Assembly (NCBI GenBank): GCA_016712885.1
Contig: JADJQF010000006.1
Span: 62,001 to 126,000 of the forward strand
Source: Candidatus Flexicrinis proximus
Lineage (GTDB): Bacteria > Chloroflexota > Anaerolineae > Aggregatilineales > Phototrophicaceae
Reading direction: 5' to 3'
DNA length: 64,000 nt
In this document: positions 35,624 through 43,695 of the stretch, in pieces
How positions within the stretch are numbered: the first letter of the stretch is position 1
Layout: each line of letters starts with the position of its first letter
Notes under the pieces: generated by a model
Databases searched by the model: none
Seen by the model: the letters and a program-made list of their open reading frames with translations, nothing else
What the model was told of the DNA's origin: nothing
Program-made: the position numbers and the translations under genes

Positions 35624-36744
35624 TGCGACTCTCCCGTTTTGATCTCACTATTCTGGGTGCTGCCGCGGTGCTGATCGCGGCGCTAGCGGCGTCATTGGCG
35701 CTGCTGAGAATACCCGACCAACCGCTGCGGATCGCCTATCTTGCGCCGGCAGACAGCGGCCCGCAGAACATCTGGGCAATGATCCCCGGAGACCCGGCAT
35801 CGGCCACGCAGCTCACGTTTACAGAAGGCGGAATCTTCGACTACGCGCCTTCGCATGACGGCCGGAAGATCGCCTACGCCGAGCGCGATTTCCAGACGAA
35901 CCGCGTAGACCTCAAGCTGCTGGATCTGTATACGGGAAGCGTTACCCCGCTGGCGGAATGCGGGGCGGCAAACGCAGACTGTACTACGCCAGCCTGGCGG
36001 GCGGACGGGTCGATGATCGCTTACATGCGCCGCTCGTATGATGACCTGTTGGGCGGCGGCGTGCCGAAAATCTGGATCATCGACGGGGTGAACAGCGGCA
36101 CGCCGCGGGACTATCCGCTGTTCAACGACAACCAGACGACGGGCAGCCAACCGGTCTGGAGCGCGGACGGACGGCGGCTGGCGTTCTACGAGGACAGCGG
36201 ACGCGGCGTACTGGTGTTCGACTTCAACCCGCCGGACGAGTCGCAGCGTATCAAGTTCATCCCGGCCGACAACGGCATGACCGGGGCGCTGTCGCCCAGC
36301 GGCGAACTCCTGATTACCTCGACGCTGGCGATGGCGGGAGAGCAGTCGATCCGGATGCAGCTCATTATCGCCGATCTGTTGGGCAACAACTCGCGGGATT
36401 TGTTCCCGGATGGCGAGTCAAACGACGGGGTGGCGGCCTCGTGGCACCCGGACGGGCAGCAGGTGGCGATCCTGCGCCAGTATACCGACCAGACGCGGGC
36501 AACACGCGGGCAGCAGGTCTACCTGTTCGACGTTGCGAGCGAGTCCCTTGCGCCGCTGATCGTGGACGATGCATTCAACAACGGTTCGCTGTCTTTCAGC
36601 CCGGACGGGGAGTACCTGCTGGTTCAACGTTTCCAGTTCGGCGCATTCCAGCCGGGGATCTGGGTTTATGCGCTGGAGAGCGGCCAGCTCAGCGAGGCTG
36701 TCCCTAATGCATTCCTTCCCGCATGGATACCGAAGCCTGAGTAA
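35623..36744 (+). CDS. Membrane-anchored TolB/WD40-like beta-propeller
   Basis: A 373-residue protein. One N-terminal transmembrane segment (LTILGAAAVLIAALAASLAL) is followed by a propeller of PD40/TolB-like blades. Each blade has (F/Y)SPDG-like turns such as YAPSHDGRKIAYAER, PAWRADGSMIAYMRR, PVWSADGRRLAFYED, ASWHPDGQQVAILRQ and LSFSPDGEYLLVQRF. It has no enzymatic domain. Its ATG overlaps the preceding stop by one base, so it forms a three-gene unit with the permease pair. It may sense or scaffold on the outer face of the membrane. Confidence 0.82.
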   Translation: MRLSRFDLTILGAAAVLIAALAASLALLRIPDQPLRIAYLAPADSGPQNIWAMIPGDPASATQLTFTEGGIFDYAPSHDGRKIAYAERDFQTNRVDLKLLDLYTGSVTPLAECGAANADCTTPAWRADGSMIAYMRRSYDDLLGGGVPKIWIIDGVNSGTPRDYPLFNDNQTTGSQPVWSADGRRLAFYEDSGRGVLVFDFNPPDESQRIKFIPADNGMTGALSPSGELLITSTLAMAGEQSIRMQLIIADLLGNNSRDLFPDGESNDGVAASWHPDGQQVAILRQYTDQTRATRGQQVYLFDVASESLAPLIVDDAFNNGSLSFSPDGEYLLVQRFQFGAFQPGIWVYALESGQLSEAVPNAFLPAWIPKPE

Positions 36745-36836
36745 ACGCCAGTCGCCACTTGCGGCTATTCCCGCGTTACGTCAAAATTACGAGTCGTCTG
36801 CCCCCGCCGCTTCTATCGCAACAGGAAAGCACTACT

Positions 36837-38639
36837 ATGGAGACGCCGCTCCCGTCCAACGAAACATTGATCGAGTACAGCAAGGCTGTACCGTGGCAGA
36901 TGATTGAGGAGCGCAAACGAACTTTTAACGAAGCCGTGAAGGCGCTGGCAGTAAGCGGGGCAACGACTGCCATCCCTTTAGGCGAGCTTGCCGAAAAGAC
37001 CAAACTCGACATCAGCGCCTATTATCCTGACGCGCCCGCGGAGCAGGGTAACGTGATCCTGGGCGAGTACAACGGGCATAAGTTCGTGCTTGGCAGCATG
37101 GTCAGCGCCCGCTACCGGAGCGGCAAGACGCCGGCACAGGCGATGGTCCCGTACAACTTCAATCCCTCGGTTAACCACACCAACCTGCAGGAGACCGACG
37201 CCAGCAGCACCAGCATGCGCGCGCTGGGGGCGGAGTTGGAACTCGGCCTGATGCACCCCGATGGACGGGGGCCATCCGAGCCGGAAATGCAGACCTTCAT
37301 CCGGGCGTACCAGCAGGCTGCACGGCGCATCGGCGTGACCCCGAACATCGACCGCGAGGCGTGCCAGTATCAGGTCGAGTGCCATGTCGCGCCGGGGGTG
37401 GGCTACCACCAGACGCGCACGTCGCTCGACGGCATCCTGACGAGTCTGGTGGCCGCCAGCGAGGTCACGGGGCTGAACACGGCCATTTTGTCGGCCTATC
37501 CGATCGAGAGCGATTTCAAGCTGACCGACGACCCGAAGGTGAATACGGCGCGTGACCTGATGATCATGGTCAACGGCGCCATCCCTGAATACGGCGAGCG
37601 ACTGGCCGCGGCTAAGGCGAAATATCACATCGCGCCGGACGCCAACGTGATCGAGGTCTTCCGGATACAGGGCTGCCATATCCATCTGGATGTCGCGGCG
37701 CGGAGCGAGGCGCTGGGGCTGCTTCAGTTCTACTGCCTGCTGCGCAGCGCGACAGCGGTTGCCAACAGTGCGATCCTGAAAGGTGGCCCATTCGTCAATG
37801 GCACCTGCGACGAGGACCTGCTGTGCGTGCGCGAGTATCTGCGCAGTACGACCGTAACCGGCCGCACGCTGGGGATTCCGCTCACGCCGCACCTTCAGCC
37901 GGGGCATCTGGACAAGTATGCCGACCTGCTCAAGAGCGAGCGGGTCAATTCGGTGGTGCGCGCGCTGCTATACGAAGATGGGATGGGCGTCCCGAACAGC
38001 GCGATGCACAATGTGCTGGGAAGACTGCGCCCCGACCTGGGCAGCACCAAGCGTATCTGCACGCTCGAATCGACCGGGATGCCAGTCAATGCCTCGGCTT
38101 CGCGGCAGGCGGCAGTGCTGACGGACTTCGAATTCAACCACGCGCTGCTGGAGAATTACTTCCGCGAACACGGGTGTGATCTGGAGCCGATGAAGGCGGA
38201 CAGCGAGATGTGGGAAATCCTCGGCCCGCTCGATCTGGATGTGTTTGCCGCGCAGCATGCGGAGAGCGACCGGCTGTGCAACGATATGACGCTCAAGACG
38301 GCGGCAGGCACAGAGATGAGCATCCCAGAATTCTACGAGAAAAAGCGGATTTACATGCACAAGCATCTGGTGGACGTGGCGCACATCCGGCCGCGCGATA
38401 TCGACGATGTGTACAGCAGCCTGCAGCGCATGCTCGTCCCGCCCAGCGGCCAGAAAGCGCAGACGGTCGAGCAGTACATCAGCGACCCGAAGCTGCGCAG
38501 CACGGGGAACTGGGGCCGCATCCTGCGGAATGCTTTCATTGAGGAAGGCGGCACGCCGGGCGACCAGAATCCGGAAGCGGTCGTGCGGGTCGTCAACCGG
38601 ATGCACGCCGCGCTGCGCCAGAGGTACCTACAGCAGTAA
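36837..38639 (+). CDS. GCS2-like carboxylate-amine ligase fold protein
   Basis: A 600-residue protein. Key blocks are LGAELELGLMHPDGRG (compare the GIEEEF strand of GCS2 enzymes), REACQYQVECHVAPGVGYHQ (Glu and Gln in the E-Q-E-type pocket), FRIQGCHIHLDVAARSE (compare HVHVG) and KRICTLESTGMPVNAS. These suggest the glutamine-synthetase/glutamate-cysteine-ligase fold, which joins an amino acid to a carboxylate with ATP. The C-terminal 150 residues (from LDLDVFAAQHAE) are helical and extra. The substrate is unknown. The start at ATG 36837 has AGGAAAG about eight bases upstream; its stop overlaps the next start by one base (TAATG). Confidence 0.6.
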   Translation: METPLPSNETLIEYSKAVPWQMIEERKRTFNEAVKALAVSGATTAIPLGELAEKTKLDISAYYPDAPAEQGNVILGEYNGHKFVLGSMVSARYRSGKTPAQAMVPYNFNPSVNHTNLQETDASSTSMRALGAELELGLMHPDGRGPSEPEMQTFIRAYQQAARRIGVTPNIDREACQYQVECHVAPGVGYHQTRTSLDGILTSLVAASEVTGLNTAILSAYPIESDFKLTDDPKVNTARDLMIMVNGAIPEYGERLAAAKAKYHIAPDANVIEVFRIQGCHIHLDVAARSEALGLLQFYCLLRSATAVANSAILKGGPFVNGTCDEDLLCVREYLRSTTVTGRTLGIPLTPHLQPGHLDKYADLLKSERVNSVVRALLYEDGMGVPNSAMHNVLGRLRPDLGSTKRICTLESTGMPVNASASRQAAVLTDFEFNHALLENYFREHGCDLEPMKADSEMWEILGPLDLDVFAAQHAESDRLCNDMTLKTAAGTEMSIPEFYEKKRIYMHKHLVDVAHIRPRDIDDVYSSLQRMLVPPSGQKAQTVEQYISDPKLRSTGNWGRILRNAFIEEGGTPGDQNPEAVVRVVNRMHAALRQRYLQQ

Positions 38640-39583
38640 TGCACAAATCACTCTCGGTGGTTATCCCGGTTTATAACGGCGCGCTGAGCGTCGGCGAGCT
38701 GGTGTCGCAGCTTCACGCGCTGCTGCCGACACTGGCCGAGCGGTACGAGATCGTGCTGGTCGAGGACGATGGCCGCGACAACAGCTGGGACGTGATCGAG
38801 GCGCTGGCGGCGGCGGCCCCGGAGACGGTGCGCGGGATCCGGATGGCGCGCAACTTCGGCCAGCATAACGCGATCCTGTGCGGGCTGCGCGCAGCGACCG
38901 GCGAGATCATCGTCACGATGGACGACGACCTGCAGCACCCCCCTGACCAGATCCCGCTGCTCCTGGCCGAGATGGGCAATGGGTTCGATGTCGTTTACGG
39001 CAGACCGCAGAACGACAACCACAGCATTTTCCGCAACCTGGCCAGCCAGGTCACCAAGCTCGTGCTGCAAAGTACGATGGGCGCGGAGACCGCACGCAAC
39101 ATCAGCGCGTTCCGGGCGCTGCGGCGGCATGTGGTGCGGGCATTCGACCATTACAGCGGCCCGACGGTCGTGATCGACGTGCTGCTGACGTGGGGGACAC
39201 GCCGCTTCACGGCGATCCCGGTGCGGCATGAACCGCGCAAGCTGGGCGTCTCGAACTATACCTTCTGGAAGCTGGCCGGTTATGCGATCAGTATGATGAC
39301 CGGCTTCAGCACGATGCCGCTGCGGTTCGCATCGGTGACCGGCTTCGTGATGACGCTGGTGGGCATCATCGTCCTGATCTATGTCTTTGTGCGCTATGTG
39401 TTCGAAGGCAGCCCGCCGGGATTCCCATTTCTGGCCTCGATCATCGCGTTGTTTGGCGGGGCGCAGTTGTTCGCGATCGGCATCATTGGCGAGTATCTGG
39501 CGCGGATGCACTTTCGCAGCATGGGCAAACCGAGCTACGTGGTGCGTGAAGAAACAAGCATGAGCGAGGATAGGGGGAAATGA
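38639..39583 (+). CDS. Glycosyltransferase family 2, polyprenyl-phosphate type
   Basis: A 314-residue GT-A protein. The donor-binding part carries SVVIPVYNGALSVGEL, EIVLVEDDGRDNSWDVI and the DxD-like TMDDDLQHPPDQIP. QHNAILCGLRAATGEII lies between them. Two C-terminal transmembrane helices (FASVTGFVMTLVGIIVLIYV, FPFLASIIALFGGAQLFAIG) match the dolichol/undecaprenyl-phosphate sugar transferases (DPM1/ArnC/GtrB-like). It should load a sugar onto a lipid carrier at the membrane. It overlaps the upstream ligase-like gene by one base and the next gene by four (ATGA), so the cluster is one transcript. Confidence 0.9.
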   Translation: MHKSLSVVIPVYNGALSVGELVSQLHALLPTLAERYEIVLVEDDGRDNSWDVIEALAAAAPETVRGIRMARNFGQHNAILCGLRAATGEIIVTMDDDLQHPPDQIPLLLAEMGNGFDVVYGRPQNDNHSIFRNLASQVTKLVLQSTMGAETARNISAFRALRRHVVRAFDHYSGPTVVIDVLLTWGTRRFTAIPVRHEPRKLGVSNYTFWKLAGYAISMMTGFSTMPLRFASVTGFVMTLVGIIVLIYVFVRYVFEGSPPGFPFLASIIALFGGAQLFAIGIIGEYLARMHFRSMGKPSYVVREETSMSEDRGK

Positions 39584-40665
39584 TCAGGCATTGGCTGGCA
39601 CGGGCCGGATGGTGCGCGATCCTGTTGGTGATGATCACACCCCAACGGCTGACACCGTCTGCGCAGGACACGCCCACGGACGCGCCGGGCCAAACGCTGT
39701 CGATCTCCGCCCTGCCGCGCCTCGACCCCCCGCCGACAATCGTCGACTTTCTGAGTGGCTTCGGGATGGCCGCCGAGGCGGGAGTAACTGGCGATTTCCT
39801 GTCCAAGCCGTGGAGCGAGATTGAGCCGGCCACAGGCGAGTATGTGCTGCAAGACACCTTCAACTACCTGAGCTACGTAAACAACGCGTACGACTACACG
39901 CTGATGATCGGCATCCAGGTGCTGAATACGACTGCCAAAGAAACCCCGGCCGATCTGCTGGATGTCCCGTTCGACGATCCGCGCATGATCGGGGCGTTCG
40001 AGGCGCTGTTCGACCAACTGCTGCCGGCACTGACCGAAAACGTGCGGTATCTGTCGATCGGCAACGAGGTTGACGTCTACCTGACGGCCCACCCCGAGGA
40101 GTGGGACGCTTACAAGACGTTTTTCGATGCGACAGCCGCCTACGTCCGCGAGTGGGCGCCTTGGATAGAGGTGGGCGTGACGGTGACGTTCGACGGGATG
40201 CAAACGGAGGCGGACAAGGTCGTGCGGCTGACCGAGACGGCCGATGTGGCGATCGTCACGTACTATCCCTTCAAGGCCGGCCTGCAGGTCAAGGAACCCT
40301 CGGCGGCGCTGATCGATTTCCCGCAGATCGTCGCGCTGGCCGACGGCCGTCCGGTGATCCTGCAGGAGGTCGGGTATCCCAGCGCGGAAATCCTCGGAAG
40401 TTCCGAGGCGATGCAGGCGGAATTCGTGCGGTATGCGTTCGAGGCGTGGGCGGTTGAGGGCGAGGCGATCCCGTTCTTCAACTATTTCGTACTGCATGAC
40501 TTCACCGAGCAGATGTGCAGCGACTTCGAAACGTATTATGGATTTCCGAACGAACGGTTCCACGCGATGCTGTGTTCACTGGGGCTGCGCCAGGCGGACG
40601 GCACCCCCAAGGCGGCGTGGGATGTATTTGTCGAGGAAGCCCAGCGGTGGACCGGCCATGACTGA
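39580..40665 (+). CDS. Secreted TIM-barrel glycosidase-like protein
   Basis: A 361-residue protein with an N-terminal hydrophobic signal (WCAILLVMITPQRL). A (beta/alpha)8-like domain follows. The pattern YLSIGNEVDVYL gives the Asn-Glu acid/base site of clan GH-A, and GRPVILQEVGYPS gives a plausible nucleophile Glu. GVTGDFLSKPWSEIEPATGE and DVAIVTYYPFKAGLQ fit loops of such barrels. It may cut a beta-glycoside, perhaps during polymer export or remodelling; the family number is not clear to me. It is translationally coupled to the GT2 gene (ATGA) and overlaps the ATP-grasp gene by eight bases. Confidence 0.7.
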   Translation: MIRHWLARAGWCAILLVMITPQRLTPSAQDTPTDAPGQTLSISALPRLDPPPTIVDFLSGFGMAAEAGVTGDFLSKPWSEIEPATGEYVLQDTFNYLSYVNNAYDYTLMIGIQVLNTTAKETPADLLDVPFDDPRMIGAFEALFDQLLPALTENVRYLSIGNEVDVYLTAHPEEWDAYKTFFDATAAYVREWAPWIEVGVTVTFDGMQTEADKVVRLTETADVAIVTYYPFKAGLQVKEPSAALIDFPQIVALADGRPVILQEVGYPSAEILGSSEAMQAEFVRYAFEAWAVEGEAIPFFNYFVLHDFTEQMCSDFETYYGFPNERFHAMLCSLGLRQADGTPKAAWDVFVEEAQRWTGHD

Positions 40666-41713
40666 CGAGGCGCTTCCGGTCCTGGTGCTTGGCGTGGGCG
40701 GCAACGTCTCGCAGGGCATCCTCAAGGCGCTGGCGCTGAGCAGGCTGCCGACGCGGGTGGTGGGCGCGTGTGTAGGGCCGGAGTCGATGGGGCTGTATAC
40801 GGTCGACAGCGCGTATGTCTCGCCGACCGCGCGCGATCCCCGGTTTGTGGCGTGGCTGATCGAGACGTGCAAGCGCGAGGGCATCCGCGCGGTGCTGACC
40901 GGCGTCGAGCCGGTGGTGGCGGCGATCAGCGCGCGGAAGGGCGAGATCGAGGCGGCGACAGGCGCGGTTTGCCTGGTGAGTACGCCGGAGACGCTGGCGA
41001 TTGGCGACGACAAGCTGAAGACGTGCCAATGGCTGGAAGCACACGGGTTGAACACGCCCAAGTTCGCAGCAAGCGAAGATGCGACGGGGATGGAGCGGCT
41101 GATACGGGAGGCGGGCTATCCGCTGATCGCCAAGCCGCGCGGCGGCAAGAGCGCCGAAGGGATCCTGCTGCTGCACAATGCGACCGACGCGGCGTATATC
41201 GGTACGCGGACGGATTATGTGGTCGAGGAATACCTGGGCGATGCGGACTCGGAGTATACGGTCGGGTGTTTCGTCGACCGCGGCGGGACGGTGCGCGGCA
41301 GCATCGCGATGCGGCGGAAGCTGCATCAGGGGACGACGGTTTTCGCACAGGCCGGCGATTTCCCGGAGGTGCGGGCAGAAGCCGAGCGGATCGCCAGCGC
41401 GCTGAGGCCGGTCGCCTCGTGCAACGTGCAGCTGCGCATGCACCATGGGCGGCCGGTGGCTTTCGAGATCAATGTACGGTTCAGCGGCACGACGCCGATG
41501 CGCGCGCGGTTCGGCTTCAACGAGGTCGAGGCCGCCCTGCGGCATTATGTGCTGGGCGAAGCGGTGACGCTGCCGCGAATCACGGAAGGCACGGCCGTGC
41601 GCTACTGGAACGAGCTGTATATCTCGCAGCAGGCCTTTGACGGGCTGGCAAGAGATGGCAAGCTGGACGATCCGCACGCCTATCCGACGACGCTGGAAGA
41701 CTATGGCATTTGA
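40658..41713 (+). CDS. ATP-grasp ligase, CPSase-large-like
   Basis: A 351-residue protein. The N-terminal pre-ATP-grasp domain begins EALPVLVLGVGGNVSQGILK, then comes the ATP-grasp part: AGYPLIAKPRGGKSAEGILL (ATP-binding Lys), VVEEYLGDADSEYTVGCF, and the metal-binding FEINVRFSGTTPMRARFGFN. It resembles the ATP-grasp enzymes found with polysaccharide loci that ligate carboxylates to amines. The start ATG (40658-40660) overlaps the previous stop by eight bases; the frame is open 75 codons further upstream within the neighbour. Its position suggests amide decoration of a sugar or lipid, which is inference. Confidence 0.8.
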   Translation: MTDEALPVLVLGVGGNVSQGILKALALSRLPTRVVGACVGPESMGLYTVDSAYVSPTARDPRFVAWLIETCKREGIRAVLTGVEPVVAAISARKGEIEAATGAVCLVSTPETLAIGDDKLKTCQWLEAHGLNTPKFAASEDATGMERLIREAGYPLIAKPRGGKSAEGILLLHNATDAAYIGTRTDYVVEEYLGDADSEYTVGCFVDRGGTVRGSIAMRRKLHQGTTVFAQAGDFPEVRAEAERIASALRPVASCNVQLRMHHGRPVAFEINVRFSGTTPMRARFGFNEVEAALRHYVLGEAVTLPRITEGTAVRYWNELYISQQAFDGLARDGKLDDPHAYPTTLEDYGI

Positions 41714-41800
41714 GCGCATTTACCACCGAGACACAGAGAACACAGAGCAGAACGGGAGACGGATAATTTCTGCTGTGTGCACGCCGGATAGGGTTTTGTT

Positions 41801-42658
41801 ATGCGTATTCTAGTCACGGGCGGGTCGGGGTTCGTGGGGTCGTCGGTTATCCGCCGGCTGTCGGGGAGCCATACGGTCGTGGGCCTGAGCAGGCGGCCCA
41901 CACCCAGCGCGCACGAGTCGATCCAGCACGATCTGAGCGTCCCTGGAATCGCGGCGATTCTGGCTTCGGTCGCCCCGTGCGAGGTGGTCATCCATGCGGC
42001 GGCGCGGATCGATATGACTCCGTTCAACGCCGAGGTGGTGGCGACAAACACCGTGGGCGCGCTGAATGTCGCGGCGCTGGCCGCCGAGTGGAACGCCTAT
42101 GTGATCTACCTGTCGAGCATCCAGGTCATTGGCCGCCCGCAAGAGACCCCGATTACAGAAGACCATCCGACCCACCCTTTGACGACATACCACGCGACGA
42201 AGCTGTTCGGTGAACATATGATGGCTGCCAGCGTGCCGGAGTCATGTTCGCTGCGCCTCACGGCCCCGGTCGGAACGGGAATGCCGTCCACAAGAATCCT
42301 GCCGACATTCGTCCGACGGGCCGCGACCGGCGAAGGGCTGAAGCTGGCTGGCGGAGGCGGACGCCGCCAGGATTACGTGCGCGCCGACGACATCGCGGAA
42401 GCTGTGGCGGCGTGTATCGAACGGCGCCCGCGCGGCGTGTACAACCTTGGCGCCGGGCTGAGCCTCAGCAATCTTGAGCTGGCCCGACTGTGCATCGAAA
42501 CGCTCGGTTCGTGGTCGGAGATCACGTTCAGCGACCGTCCCGACCCGGAGGAGGACGCACGCTGGGAAGTCTCGATAGAGAAAGCGCGAGACGCGTTCGG
42601 CTACTCGCCGCACAGCGACCTGCGCGAGGTGATCCGGGCACTGGCGGAACAGGCATGA
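41801..42658 (+). CDS. NAD-dependent epimerase/dehydratase (extended SDR)
   Basis: A 285-residue extended short-chain dehydrogenase. The cofactor loop is MRILVTGGSGFVGSSVIRRL. VVIHAAARIDMTPFNAE, LSSIQVIG and the catalytic TYHATKLFGE (YxxxK) follow, then QDYVRADDIAEAVAACIE. It probably epimerises, dehydrates or reduces a nucleotide sugar. AGGG lies seven bases before the ATG. An 87-base gap from the ATP-grasp gene contains an ACCACCGAGACACAGAGAAC stretch, a motif also common in other bacterial genomes. Confidence 0.88.
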   Translation: MRILVTGGSGFVGSSVIRRLSGSHTVVGLSRRPTPSAHESIQHDLSVPGIAAILASVAPCEVVIHAAARIDMTPFNAEVVATNTVGALNVAALAAEWNAYVIYLSSIQVIGRPQETPITEDHPTHPLTTYHATKLFGEHMMAASVPESCSLRLTAPVGTGMPSTRILPTFVRRAATGEGLKLAGGGGRRQDYVRADDIAEAVAACIERRPRGVYNLGAGLSLSNLELARLCIETLGSWSEITFSDRPDPEEDARWEVSIEKARDAFGYSPHSDLREVIRALAEQA

Positions 42659-42689
42659 AGCCCCGGCGCGCGGTGTGGTAAGCTAAGTT

Positions 42690-42875
42690 AAGGTCAGTTA
42701 TGGATAAGGCGCGCAGAGGCTTTGCCTCCGCACCTCGACCAAAGGGCTTGCGCCCTCTGGACTCCCTCATAGCCTTCAGCTTCGCAGGCGAAGCCGAAGG
42801 CAAAAGACGTGTGCGGGGGTGCAAACTCCTGCCGGGGTGGGGATAGGACTCCATCGAAAGTGCATAGCACGCTCC
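42690..42875 (-). repeat. Multi-hairpin intergenic repeat (family R), full reverse copy
   Basis: On the plus strand it begins GTCAGTTATGGATAA, then AGAGGC/GCCTC (42715-42728). Next are AGGGC/GCCCT (42743-42756) and a long stem GCCTTCAGCTTCGC with GCGAAGCCGAAGGC (42772-42801, one mismatch). CCCCATC-type and CCTGCCGGGG modules follow, then CGAAAGTGCATAGCACGC. This is the reverse complement of the order seen at 8.6 kb, but the central stem has a completely different sequence that still pairs. Confidence 0.85.
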
Positions 42876-42884
42876 AGGGGCTGT

Positions 42885-42985
42885 TTTCGGACGCCATATA
42901 TGGCGTCCCCACAAGACACCGGATTTCTCCTCGTACAGACGGCCGAGGAGGAACAGACCCAGCGCAGCCGTTGTTTGTGGAGGCG
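42885..42985 (+). repeat. Dispersed palindrome repeat, family A, copy 2
   Basis: GGACGCCATATATGGCGTCC (42889-42908) is a perfect 20-base palindrome, followed by CCACAAGACACCGGATTTCT, CTCGTACAGACGGCCGAGGA and CAGACCCAGCGCAGCC. It directly abuts the family R copy. A TTTGTGGAGGCGCGGCCTCC module at 42974-42993 adds a further family R-type hairpin. Confidence 0.8.
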
Positions 42986-43029
42986 CGGCCTCCAGACCTC
43001 CCTTAACCGTTCATCAACACATTACTCCT

Positions 43030-43692
43030 ATGCGCCTTGCGATTATCAGCGACATCCACGCCAACTTCACCGCGCTGAGCGCGCTGGACGAGGTGCTGCA
43101 TCAGGCAGACCTGACGGTATGCCTGGGCGATATGACCGGGTACTACTGCCAGCCTAACGAGGTCTGCGACAGCCTGCGCCATTCCGGGGCGCTTTGCCTA
43201 CGCGGAAACCACGATCACTATGCGCTGACGGAGACTCCGGAACGCGTCCCGGAGTCCGTGAAATGGGGCGTGGAGTTTACCCGCCAGCACCTTTCCGCCG
43301 AAAACCGCGCGTGGCTGGAGACACTAAGCCCGATGAAAACCGAGATTTTCGGCGGCTTTTCGGCGCTGCTGGTACACGGAGCGCCGTGGGACGCGCTTGA
43401 AGCGTATCTATACGCCGATAATCCACGGCTGGTAGAGTTAGAGCGGCTTAATTACGATCTGGTTGCCTTTGGTCAGACCCACCATGCACTGCTGCGCGAC
43501 GGCCGCCCGATCCTGCTCAATCCGGGCGCGGTTGGCCAGTCGAGGGACGGTACTGCAGAAGCCTGTGCAGCGCTGCTGGACACGGAGACGCGGGCGGTGG
43601 AACTGATCCGCCGACGCTACGATCCGCAGCCGGTGATGGCGCTGGCCCGCGGCCGCGGGGCGGGTGACTGGATCACAAAACATCTGGTGTGA
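43030..43692 (+). CDS. YfcE/MPP-type metallophosphoesterase
   Basis: A 220-residue calcineurin-like phosphoesterase. The metal ligands are visible as SDIHANFTAL, CLGDMTGYYC, LRGNHDHYAL, ALLVHGAP and AFGQTHHALL. Such single-domain enzymes cleave phosphodiesters or phosphomonoesters with a dinuclear metal centre. The final GxxH motif is present. The following aminotransferase gene starts three bases after its stop, implying co-transcription. The substrate cannot be inferred from the sequence. Confidence 0.9.
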   Translation: MRLAIISDIHANFTALSALDEVLHQADLTVCLGDMTGYYCQPNEVCDSLRHSGALCLRGNHDHYALTETPERVPESVKWGVEFTRQHLSAENRAWLETLSPMKTEIFGGFSALLVHGAPWDALEAYLYADNPRLVELERLNYDLVAFGQTHHALLRDGRPILLNPGAVGQSRDGTAEACAALLDTETRAVELIRRRYDPQPVMALARGRGAGDWITKHLV

Positions 43693-43695
43693 AGC

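Noticed and set aside
41717..41745. ACCACCGAGACACAGAGAAC as a regulatory site
   Set aside because: This stretch is widespread in unrelated bacterial genomes and shows no dyad or consistent position to the epimerase gene here.
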